From positions 1 through 7,856 of the forward strand of contig JAICJK010000094.1 in assembly GCA_025928415.1 (NCBI GenBank): 7,856 nucleotides of DNA. The letters run 5' to 3'. Under the pieces are notes generated by a model, which ran no database searches, had not been told where the DNA came from, and saw nothing but the letters and a program-made list of their open reading frames with translations. Both the position numbers and the translations under genes were made by a program. Shown here in pieces: positions 1-5,981 of the stretch (positions are counted from its first letter, which is position 1; each line of letters starts with the position of its first letter). The stretch is from Solirubrobacteraceae bacterium (GTDB lineage: Bacteria; Actinomycetota; Thermoleophilia; Solirubrobacterales; Solirubrobacteraceae).

Positions 1-782
1 ACCAGGCCGGCGCCGTTGCCGAGGATGCCGATGTCGCCGTCGAGCTTGACGTAGGTGAGCCCGCGCTCGTGGGCCATCTGCTCCTGGGGGTCCTCGGCGC
101 TCGGGTCGCGCAGCTCCGCGTTCTCGGGATGGCGGAAGAGCGCGTTGTCGTCCAGCGTCACCTTCGCGTCGAGCGCGGCGACCGAGCGCTCCGGCGTGAC
201 GATCAGCGGGTTGACCTCCACGAGCATCGCCTCCTCGGCGACGAACGTGTCGTAGAGCTGCTTGAGGAAGGCGCCGACGGGGCGGACGAGGTCGGCGTCG
301 ACCTTGCCCTCGAAGGCCAGCCGGCGGCCGTGGAAGTCCTGGAAGCCCATCAGCGGGTCGACGTGCAGCGTGGCGATCGCCTCCGGGGACTCCTCCGCGA
401 CCGCCTCGATGTCCATGCCGCCCTTGGTCGAGAACATGACCAGCGGCCGCTTGGCGGACCGGTCGAAGATGATCGACGCGTAGTACTCGGCCGCGATCTG
501 CGACGCGCCCTCGACCCACAGCTCGTGGACGGTGAAGCCCTTGATGTCCATCCCGAGGATCGCCTCGGCGTGCGCGCGGGCCTCGCCCTGGTCCTCGGCG
601 ACCTTGATCCCGCCGGCCTTGCCGCGGCCGCCGATCTTCACCTGCGCCTTGACCACGCAGGGGTAGCCGATCGCGTCGGCGGCCGCGACCGCCTCGTCCA
701 CCGTTCGCGCGGGCCGGCCGGACGGCACCGGGATGCCCTGGCGGGCGAAGAGCTGCTTGCCTTGGTATTCGAGGAGATCCAT
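1..782 (-). CDS. sucC: Succinyl-CoA synthetase (ADP/GDP-forming) beta subunit, partial (C-terminus beyond left edge)
   Basis: This is the beta subunit of succinyl-CoA ligase, which with SucD converts succinyl-CoA, phosphate and NDP to succinate, CoA and NTP in the TCA cycle, in the cytoplasm. The minus strand from 782 gives 260 uninterrupted residues, beginning MDLLEYQGKQLFARQGIPVP, a typical SucC start. The ATP-grasp loop GGRGKAGG is at residues 51-58. The metal-binding region VEVNPLIV is near 188-195 (Asn191), with LDAKV at 204-208. The substrate-side GNGAGL lies at 255-260, at the window edge. The family is usually about 390 residues, so roughly the last third, including the interface with the alpha subunit, is outside. 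The ATG at 782 has no Shine-Dalgarno sequence. It faces the divergent HAD gene across 31 nt. sucD would be expected just downstream. Family assignment is secure; nucleotide preference (ATP or GTP) cannot be told. Confidence 0.97.
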   Translation of the reverse strand, partial: MDLLEYQGKQLFARQGIPVPSGRPARTVDEAVAAADAIGYPCVVKAQVKIGGRGKAGGIKVAEDQGEARAHAEAILGMDIKGFTVHELWVEGASQIAAEYYASIIFDRSAKRPLVMFSTKGGMDIEAVAEESPEAIATLHVDPLMGFQDFHGRRLAFEGKVDADLVRPVGAFLKQLYDTFVAEEAMLVEVNPLIVTPERSVAALDAKVTLDDNALFRHPENAELRDPSAEDPQEQMAHERGLTYVKLDGDIGILGNGAGL

Positions 783-794
783 GAGCGGGCGCGG

Positions 795-800
795 ACATTA
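795..800 (-). promoter_or_regulatory. -10-like box of sucC (TAATGT), short-leader promoter
   Basis: On the minus strand TAATGT fits the actinobacterial TANNNT -10 pattern and ends 13 nt before the A of the sucC ATG. Transcription would then start about 6 nt before the start codon, giving a nearly leaderless mRNA, which agrees with the absence of a Shine-Dalgarno sequence. No recognisable -35 hexamer lies at the usual distance, where the sequence is GC-only. The assignment rests on position and a short motif, so it is tentative. Confidence 0.35.
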
Positions 801-802
801 GC

Positions 803-808
803 GAGGTG
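803..808 (+). promoter_or_regulatory. Shine-Dalgarno site deciding the HAD hydrolase start
   Basis: GAGGTG ends 5 nt before the ATG at 814. This spacing supports 814 over the in-frame ATG at 826, which would be 17 nt away. The plus-strand promoter must lie further upstream, inside the sucC 5' coding region. TATTCG at 766-771 is the only AT-rich candidate I noticed there, and it is weak. Confidence 0.6.
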
Positions 809-813
809 TCAGA

Positions 814-1506
814 ATGCCCGCCCTCATGGCCCTTCCCAGCAAGATCCAGTGGATCACCTTCGACGTCTACGGCACCCTGATCGACTGGGAGACCGGCATC
901 TACGACGCCTTCCGCCGCGAGGCGGCCCGCGACGGCTTCACCCTCGGCGACCGCGACGAGATCATCGGGCACTTCCACGAGGTGTCGCGCGAGGTCGAGA
1001 GCGGCTCCTACGAGCTCTACGCCGAGGTCCTGCGCCGCACCGCGGTGGAGATCGCCAAGCGCATCGACTGGCCGCTGGAGCCCTCGCGCGCCGGCTTCCT
1101 GCCCGATTCCGTGCAGCGCTGGGCGCCGTTCAAGGAGACCGCGCCGCAGCTGCGGAAGTTCGTGGGCAAGTACCAGACGGGCCTGATCTGCAACGTGGAC
1201 GACAAGCTCCTGGGGCAGACGCGGCGCCACATCCCCGGCGACTACGACCTCGTCGTCACCGCCCAGCAGGTCCGCTCCTACAAGCCCGACCCGGCGCACT
1301 TCAACGAGTTCGCCCGCCGGATCGGGACCAAGAAGGGCTGGGTGCACATCGCCGCCAGCCACTACCACGACGTCGAGCCCTGCCTGAAGCTGAAGGTCCC
1401 GGTCATCTGGGTCAACCGCTCGAAGGCCGAGCTCGAGCCGGGTCAGAAGAAGCCGACGGCCGAGGTCAAGTCGCTGCTCGACGCCGCCAAGCTGCTGGGC
1501 CTGTAG
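814..1506 (+). CDS. HAD-superfamily hydrolase, haloacid dehalogenase (type II)-like
   Basis: This 230-residue protein has the whole HAD core with a small helical cap between motifs I and II (subfamily IA layout). Motif I is FDVYGTLID at residues 16-24. The nucleophile is Asp17, and the second Asp of phosphatase-type DxD is replaced by Tyr19, as in L-2-haloacid dehalogenases (DxYGT). Motif II is LICNVDD at 124-130, with Cys126-Asn127 where Ser-Asn is usual. Motif III is SYKPDP at 155-160 (Lys157). Motif IV is around 178-202, HIAASHYHD with Asp186, ending in WVNR, like the dehalogenase W(I/V)NR. The gene is 12 nt upstream of a metallo-beta-lactamase-fold gene and probably co-transcribed with it. 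The dehalogenase-like motif I argues against a simple phosphatase. Many such proteins have unknown substrates, so activity on haloacids is only a possibility. Confidence 0.88.
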   Translation: MPALMALPSKIQWITFDVYGTLIDWETGIYDAFRREAARDGFTLGDRDEIIGHFHEVSREVESGSYELYAEVLRRTAVEIAKRIDWPLEPSRAGFLPDSVQRWAPFKETAPQLRKFVGKYQTGLICNVDDKLLGQTRRHIPGDYDLVVTAQQVRSYKPDPAHFNEFARRIGTKKGWVHIAASHYHDVEPCLKLKVPVIWVNRSKAELEPGQKKPTAEVKSLLDAAKLLGL

Positions 1507-1518
1507 GGCGCGCGCCGC

Positions 1519-2280
1519 GTGCGCGTCGTCGGCCTGCACCCCGACGTCCTGGTCGCGACCTCGGCGGTCTACGCCACGACGTGCACGATCGTCCGCGGCG
1601 GCGACGAGGGCTTCGTCGTCGACTCGCCCGTGCTGCCCGAGGAGCTCGAGGTGCTGCCCTCGCTGCTGGAGCAGGCGGGCTTCGCCTTCAGCGGGCTGCT
1701 GGCCACCCACGGCGACTGGGACCACCTGCTCGGGCGCCTGGCCTTCGGCGGCGCCGCCCTCGGGGTGGCCGAGACGACCGCGGCGCGGCTGACCGGCGCG
1801 CCCGGCGCGGCGGCGCGCGAGCTGCGCGACTTCGACGAGCGCTTCTACGTCCGGCGCGCCGGGCCGCTGTCGCTCGGGAACGTCCAGGCGCTGCCGGTGC
1901 CCGGCAAGCTCGACCTGGGGCCCCACGAGCTCGAGCTGCACCCGGTCGAGGGCCACACCGAGGACGGCATGGCGATCTGGATCGCGCACGCGGCCGTGCT
2001 GGTCGCCGGCGACTACCTGTCGCCGGTCGAGATCCCGATGGTGCGCGACCGCGCGGCCTACCGGGCGACGCTCGAGCGCCTGCGCCCGCTCGTCGAGCGC
2101 GCCGCGCACGTCGTCCCCGGCCACGGCGACGTCCTCGACGGCGCGCGCGCGCTGGCCATCCTGCGCGAGGACCTCGCCTACCTGGAGGACTTCACGCTGC
2201 CGCTCGCGCGCCGCGACGCCGAGCAGCGGCGCATCGACGCGGCCAACCGCGAGCGGCTGGGGATCGACGCCGGCGGCTGA
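1519..2280 (+). CDS. Metallo-beta-lactamase (MBL)-fold hydrolase
   Basis: This 253-residue protein starts at a GTG, 12 nt after the HAD stop codon. No Shine-Dalgarno sequence is visible, so translation is probably coupled to the upstream gene. The MBL metal ligands are in order: THGDWDH at residues 63-69 (His64, Asp68, His69), GHTEDG at 145-150 (His146), AGDYLS at 163-168 (Asp165) and VPGHGD at 199-204 (His202). In the first motif the second His of the usual HxHxDH is Asp66, giving HxDxDH, so one metal site is altered. The N-terminal half carries a strand with VVDSPV near 33-38, before the metal motif, as in glyoxalase II-type MBL proteins. There is no signal peptide, so it is likely cytoplasmic. 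The C-terminal 35 residues are charged and helical. The substrate is unknown; candidates are thioesters, lactones or phosphoesters. Its pairing with the HAD gene suggests a shared pathway, but this is inference. Confidence 0.88.
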   Translation: MRVVGLHPDVLVATSAVYATTCTIVRGGDEGFVVDSPVLPEELEVLPSLLEQAGFAFSGLLATHGDWDHLLGRLAFGGAALGVAETTAARLTGAPGAAARELRDFDERFYVRRAGPLSLGNVQALPVPGKLDLGPHELELHPVEGHTEDGMAIWIAHAAVLVAGDYLSPVEIPMVRDRAAYRATLERLRPLVERAAHVVPGHGDVLDGARALAILREDLAYLEDFTLPLARRDAEQRRIDAANRERLGIDAGG

Positions 2281-2320
2281 AGGGCGCCGCCGCGCCGCCG
2301 GCCCGCCGCCCGGCGGCCCT
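2281..2320. terminator. GC-rich hairpin between convergent genes, likely bidirectional terminator
   Basis: A perfect 8-bp stem, GCCGCCGG (2294-2301) with CCGGCGGC (2310-2317), encloses an 8-nt loop. A competing outer pairing joins AGGGC plus CGCC (2281-2285 and 2288-2291) to GGCGGCCCT (2312-2320). It starts immediately after the stop of the MBL gene and reaches the stop codon of the opposing GNAT gene. There is no T-tract on either side, so it would act as an actinobacterial-style hairpin terminator or a transcript-end stabiliser rather than a classical intrinsic terminator. Confidence 0.45.
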
Positions 2321-2819
2321 ACGCGTCCTTGCCGGCGTCGAGGTGCTTGCGCAGGTAGAGGTCGCGGGCGCCGTAGGCGTTGTGGACGGCGCTGAAGCCG
2401 AGCGACTCGTAGAGCCCGACGGCCGCGGCGTTGCGCTCGTTGGTGTCGAGCTCCATGCGGCGCGCGCCGCGCTCGCGGGCGCGGGCGATCGCGCCCTCCA
2501 TCAGCGCGCGACCCAGGCCCGCGCCGCGGGCCGCGGCGTCGACGTAGACGTCCTCCACCAGGCAGTCGAGGCCGGCGCGCCAGAGGCCGAAGCGGAAGCG
2601 GAGCTGCGCGACGCCCGCCGGCGGGGCGTCGTCGTCCGGCGCGGCGAGCACGTAGTCGGTGTTCGCGTCGTCGAGCAGGCGCTCCACGCCGGCCAGGAAC
2701 GCGTTGTCCGACGGCCAGTCGAGGCCGTTGTGGTTGCGGAAGGCGATGAGCAGCCGGGCGACGGCCTCGGCTTCGCCGGGGCCGGCGACCCAGACGCGGG
2801 CCCGGGTGAGGGAGGGCAT
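2319..2819 (-). CDS. GNAT-family N-acetyltransferase
   Basis: This is a single-domain acetyl-CoA-dependent acetyltransferase of 166 residues, a usual GNAT length. The central strand VEDVYVD (88-94) leads into the pyrophosphate-binding loop RGAGLG (98-103), the Q/RxxGxG/A motif A. It is followed by a helix, the strand RMELDTN (121-127), and motif B, NERNAAAVGLYESLGF (127-142), which positions the acetyl group and usually includes the catalytic Tyr (Tyr137). The N-terminal ~85 residues form the variable substrate-binding part, and a short basic tail follows. The ATG at 2819 has no obvious Shine-Dalgarno sequence. It lies 27 nt after the acyl-CoA carboxylase gene on the same strand, so it may ride on that transcript. 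The acceptor (amine, protein, antibiotic or other) cannot be told from sequence. Confidence 0.88.
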   Translation of the reverse strand: MPSLTRARVWVAGPGEAEAVARLLIAFRNHNGLDWPSDNAFLAGVERLLDDANTDYVLAAPDDDAPPAGVAQLRFRFGLWRAGLDCLVEDVYVDAAARGAGLGRALMEGAIARARERGARRMELDTNERNAAAVGLYESLGFSAVHNAYGARDLYLRKHLDAGKDA

Positions 2820-2846
2820 GCCGGCCAGCGTAGTGGTGGCGCCGCG

Positions 2847-4664
2847 CTACTCGGCGGCGGGGACGGCGGCGGTGATCCTCGCGATCGGCGCGCCGGAGGC
2901 GATCGCCTCGCCCTCCTTGACCATCAGCTCGGCGACGACGCCCGCCTTGTGGGCGGTGATCTCGTTCTCCATCTTCATCGCCTCGATGATGCAGATGAGC
3001 TGGCCCTCCTCGACGGCCTGGCCCTGCTCGACCAGGACCTTCCACATGTTGCCCTGCAGCGGGGCCTCCAGGAGATCGGCCCCACCCACCCCGCCCGCGC
3101 CGCTGGACTTGCGCTCGCCGCGGCGCGGCTTGGCCGCCGTGGCGGCGCCGGCGGGCGCCGAGCCGTTGGGCGTGCCCGCGCCGCCGAACGCCGGCCCGAT
3201 GACCTTGACGTCGAAGCGCCGGCCGGACACCTCGACGGTGTAGGCCTGCTCGACGGTCGGCGCGTCCTGCGCGTCGTCCGCGCTCGCCTTCGGCGCCTTG
3301 GGGAACGCGAGCTGCTTGAGCCAGCCCTTGTCCTCCATCAGGTCGCGGCAGGTCTCGCCGCGCGCCCACTGCTCGGTGCGCAGCAGCGCGTCGTGGAACG
3401 GGAGCAGCGTCTTGAGGCCCCCGATCTCGTACTCGGCCAGCGCGCGCAGCATCCGCTGCGTGGCCTGCTCGCGGTCGGCGTCCCAGACGATGAGCTTGGC
3501 GACCATCGGGTCGTACAGCGGCGTGACCTCGCCGCCCGCCTCCACGCCCGAGTCGACGCGCACGCCGGGCCCGGTGGGCTCCTTGTAGTGGCCGATCCGC
3601 CCGGGCGCGGGAGCGAAGTTGCGCGCGGCGTCCTCGGCGTTGATGCGGCACTCGATCGCGTGGCCGCGCAGGACCACGTCGTCCTGAGCGTAGGACAGCT
3701 CGTGCCCGGCCGCGGCGCGGATGCCCTCCTTGACGATGTCGATGCCGGTGACCATCTCGGTCACGCAGTGCTCGACCTGCACGCGGGTGTTCATCTCCAG
3801 GAAGAAGTACTCGCCGGTCTCCGAGCTCAGCAGGCCCTCGATCGTGCCCGCGCCGACGTAGTCGACGGCCTTGGCCGCGTCGACGCCGATCTTCCCGATC
3901 CGCTCGCGCATGGCGTCGTCGACCAGCGGGCCCGGGGACTCCTCGATGACCTTCTGGTGGCGGCGCTGGATCGAGCAGTCGCGCTCGCCGAGGTGGATGA
4001 CGTTGCCGTGCTTGTCCGCCAGGATCTGCACCTCGACGTGGCGGGGGTCGGGCAGGTAGCGCTCGAGGTAGACGGTCGCGTCGGAGAAGAACTTCTCGCC
4101 CTCGCGGGCGGCGCCCTCGAAGGCGCCCGGCAGCTCGTCCTCGGTCAGCGCGACGCGGAAGCCCTTGCCGCCGCCGCCGCCCGCGGCCTTCACGGCGACC
4201 GGGAAGCCGATGTCGGCCTTGATGATCGCCAGCGCGTCCTCGGCGGTCGCCACGGGCTCGGTCGTGCCGGGGACGATCGGCACGCCGGCCGCCTGCATCA
4301 GCTCGCGCGCGCGGGTCTTGGAGCCCATCGCGTCGATCGCGCTCGCGGGCGGGCCGATGAACGTGATGCCGGCCTCCTCGAGCGCCCGCGCGAAGGCCGC
4401 GTTCTCGGCCAGGAACCCGTAGCCGGGGTGCACGGCCTCGGCGCCGGACTCGCGTACGACCTCCAGGATCTTCGCCACGTTCAGGTAGCTCTCGGCCGGC
4501 GTCGCGGGGCCGAGCAGGTAGGCCTCGTCGGCGGCCTTGACGTGCAGCGCGTCGCGGTCGGCCTCGGAGTAGACGGCGACCGATGCGATCCCGAGCTCGC
4601 GGCAGGCGCGCGCCACCCGGATGGCGATCTCGCCGCGGTTGGCGATGAGGATCTTGGCGAACAT
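2847..4664 (-). CDS. Acetyl-/propionyl-CoA carboxylase alpha chain (biotin carboxylase + biotin carboxyl carrier protein)
   Basis: This subunit of an acyl-CoA carboxylase carboxylates its own biotin with ATP and bicarbonate. A separate carboxyltransferase beta chain then moves the carboxyl to acetyl- or propionyl-CoA. From the ATG at 4664 it is 605 residues. Biotin carboxylase spans about 1-450: ANRGEIAIRV at 8-17, glycine-rich ATP loop AGGGGGKG at 161-168, RRHQKV with Lys238, Glu276, EMNTRVQVEH at 290-299 (Glu290, Arg294), and ECRINAED with Arg340. All known catalytic positions of E. coli AccC are matched. A linker strand domain lies near 474-490, then an Ala/Gly/Pro-rich hinge at about 491-530. 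The BCCP domain follows, with EAMKMEN at 561-567 (biotinyl Lys564, 41 residues from the end). This is the AccA3/PccA layout of actinobacteria. An in-frame TTG at 4685 would add seven residues, but the ATG gives the family-typical start. No beta chain gene is in the window. Confidence 0.96.
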   Translation of the reverse strand: MFAKILIANRGEIAIRVARACRELGIASVAVYSEADRDALHVKAADEAYLLGPATPAESYLNVAKILEVVRESGAEAVHPGYGFLAENAAFARALEEAGITFIGPPASAIDAMGSKTRARELMQAAGVPIVPGTTEPVATAEDALAIIKADIGFPVAVKAAGGGGGKGFRVALTEDELPGAFEGAAREGEKFFSDATVYLERYLPDPRHVEVQILADKHGNVIHLGERDCSIQRRHQKVIEESPGPLVDDAMRERIGKIGVDAAKAVDYVGAGTIEGLLSSETGEYFFLEMNTRVQVEHCVTEMVTGIDIVKEGIRAAAGHELSYAQDDVVLRGHAIECRINAEDAARNFAPAPGRIGHYKEPTGPGVRVDSGVEAGGEVTPLYDPMVAKLIVWDADREQATQRMLRALAEYEIGGLKTLLPFHDALLRTEQWARGETCRDLMEDKGWLKQLAFPKAPKASADDAQDAPTVEQAYTVEVSGRRFDVKVIGPAFGGAGTPNGSAPAGAATAAKPRRGERKSSGAGGVGGADLLEAPLQGNMWKVLVEQGQAVEEGQLICIIEAMKMENEITAHKAGVVAELMVKEGEAIASGAPIARITAAVPAAE

Positions 4665-4674
4665 GAGGGCGGGA

Positions 4675-4680
4675 ACCCTA
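4675..4680 (-). promoter_or_regulatory. -10-like box (TAGGGT) before the acyl-CoA carboxylase gene
   Basis: TAGGGT on the minus strand fits TANNNT and ends 11 nt before the ATG at 4664, close to the spacing seen at sucC. If used, the leader would be about 4-5 nt, and the alternative TTG start at 4685 would lie upstream of the transcript. No -35 motif is seen, and the sequence is only one of few non-GC patches here, so confidence is low. Confidence 0.25.
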
Positions 4681-4689
4681 CTCAACGGC

Positions 4690-4716
4690 CCCCGCCGAGA
4701 GCCGTCCGGGGCGGGG
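4690..4716 (-). terminator. Hairpin after cysN, possible end of the sulfate-assimilation operon
   Basis: Read on the minus strand, CCCCGCC (4716-4710) can pair perfectly with GGCGGGG (4696-4690) around a 13-nt loop. It begins 5 nt after the cysN stop codon and lies 25 nt before the carboxylase ATG. There is no T-tract. It could end the cysH-cysN transcript or attenuate read-through into the carboxylase gene. Confidence 0.35.
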
Positions 4717-4721
4717 CGCGC

Positions 4722-5981
4722 TCAGCGGATCATCCCCGCGGCGACGGTCTCGTTCGTGGCCTCGTCGATGAGGATGAACGAGCCGGTCGCGCGGTTGTCC
4801 GCGTAGGCGTCGAACACGAGCGGCCGGGAGGTCCGCAGCCGCACGCGGCCGATGTCGTTCAGCGCGAGCTCGGCCGGGTCGCTCGCGCGGTGCAGCGCCT
4901 GGATGTCCAGCCGGTCGAGCAGGCCGTCGACGACCGCGCGCGCCGACGAGGTCGCCTGCTTGACGGCGAGGCGCGCGCCCGCGCGCAGCGGCTGCTCGGC
5001 CATCCAGCACACGTCGGCCTCGAGCTCGCGCTCGACGCGCGCGGCGCGCCCGGCGCCCGTCAGCACGTCGCCGCGCGAGGCGTCGACGTCGTCGGCCAGC
5101 CGCACGGTGACCGACATCGGCGCGAACGCCTCGTCGAGCGGCCCGTCCAGCGTGTCGATCGACGCGATCGTCGTCCGCACGCCGCCGGGCTGCACGGTCA
5201 CCGGGTCGCCGGGGCGCAGCACGCCGCCCGCCACCTGCCCGGCGTACCCGCGGTAGTCGGCGTCGTGGTCGCGGATGACCCACTGGACCGGGAAGCGCAC
5301 GTCGGCCAGGTTGCGGTCGGCGGCGACCTCGACCGTCTCCAGGTGCTCGAGCAGCGGCACGCCGCCGTACCAGGCCATCGCCGCGCTCGGCTCGACGACG
5401 TTGTCCCCGCGCAGCGCGCTGATCGGGATGAACGTCACGTCCTTGACGCCGAGCGAGGCGCGCAGCGCGCAGACGTCCCGGGCGATCGCGTCGAAGGTCT
5501 CCTCCGCGTAGCCGACGAGGTCCATCTTGTTGACGCAGACGACCAGGTGCGGGATGCCGAGCAGCGCGGCCAGGAAGGCGTGGCGCTTGGTCTGCTCGAC
5601 CACGCCGTGGCGCGCGTCGATGAGGATCAGCGCGAGGTCGGCGGTCGAGGCGCCGGTGACCATGTTGCGCGTGTACTGCACGTGGCCCGGGGTGTCGGCC
5701 AGGATGAACTTGCGCCGCGCGGTCTGGAAGTAGCGGTAGGCGACGTCGATCGTGATGCCCTGCTCGCGCTCGGCGCGCAGGCCGTCGGTCACCAGCGACA
5801 GGTCCAGGCCGCCCGCGCCGTTGCGGCGCTCGGAGGCCATCTGCACCTGCTCGAGCTGGTCGGCGAGGATCGCCTTGGAGTCGAACAGCAGGCGGCCGAT
5901 CAGCGTCGACTTGCCGTCGTCGACCGACCCGGCGGTGGCCAGGCGCAGCAGCGAGGTCGCGCTGGAGCGGTTCTCAGAAAT
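4722..5981 (-). CDS. cysN: Sulfate adenylyltransferase subunit 1, GTPase CysN (proposed ATT start)
   Basis: CysN is the GTPase that drives CysD in making APS from sulfate and ATP. Counting from the ATT at 5981 it has 419 residues. G1/P-loop GSVDDGKST is at 18-26, the switch region GITIDVAYRYF at 75-85, G3 DTPGH at 96-100, G4 NKMD at 151-154, then two beta-barrel domains ending with an ILIDEATNETVAAGMI-type tail. This matches E. coli CysN to its C-terminus, without an appended CysC kinase. The odd point is the start. The frame is open upstream only to a TGA inside cysD, and no ATG, GTG or TTG precedes the P-loop. The first GTG (5846, codon 46) would remove the P-loop and cannot give a working GTPase. 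ATT at 5981 is 7 nt after a GGAAGGTG and overlaps the cysD end by 8 nt. CTG codons at 5951 and 5948 are alternatives. Product certain; start uncertain. Confidence 0.95.
   Translation of the reverse strand: MSENRSSATSLLRLATAGSVDDGKSTLIGRLLFDSKAILADQLEQVQMASERRNGAGGLDLSLVTDGLRAEREQGITIDVAYRYFQTARRKFILADTPGHVQYTRNMVTGASTADLALILIDARHGVVEQTKRHAFLAALLGIPHLVVCVNKMDLVGYAEETFDAIARDVCALRASLGVKDVTFIPISALRGDNVVEPSAAMAWYGGVPLLEHLETVEVAADRNLADVRFPVQWVIRDHDADYRGYAGQVAGGVLRPGDPVTVQPGGVRTTIASIDTLDGPLDEAFAPMSVTVRLADDVDASRGDVLTGAGRAARVERELEADVCWMAEQPLRAGARLAVKQATSSARAVVDGLLDRLDIQALHRASDPAELALNDIGRVRLRTSRPLVFDAYADNRATGSFILIDEATNETVAAGMIR

Noticed and set aside
2820..2846. Possible hairpin between the carboxylase and GNAT genes.
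   Set aside because: Only 4-bp complementary pieces (such as GTAG/CTAC) were found; too weak to call.
2659..3243. A 194-codon plus-strand frame opposite the GNAT and carboxylase genes.
   Set aside because: It is antisense to two conserved proteins and shows only biased Ser/Ala/Pro composition with no domain.
4665..4685. TTG at 4685 as the carboxylase start.
   Set aside because: It adds seven residues not typical of the family, lacks a better ribosome site, and the ATG at 4664 gives the standard biotin carboxylase N-terminus.
4678..5283. A 201-codon minus-strand frame within cysN.
   Set aside because: It is out of frame with the conserved CysN sequence and almost entirely Arg/Ala/Gly, a GC shadow.
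4722..5846. cysN started at the GTG at 5846.
   Set aside because: This loses the in-frame LATAGSVDDGKST P-loop encoded immediately upstream, which is indispensable for the GTPase.
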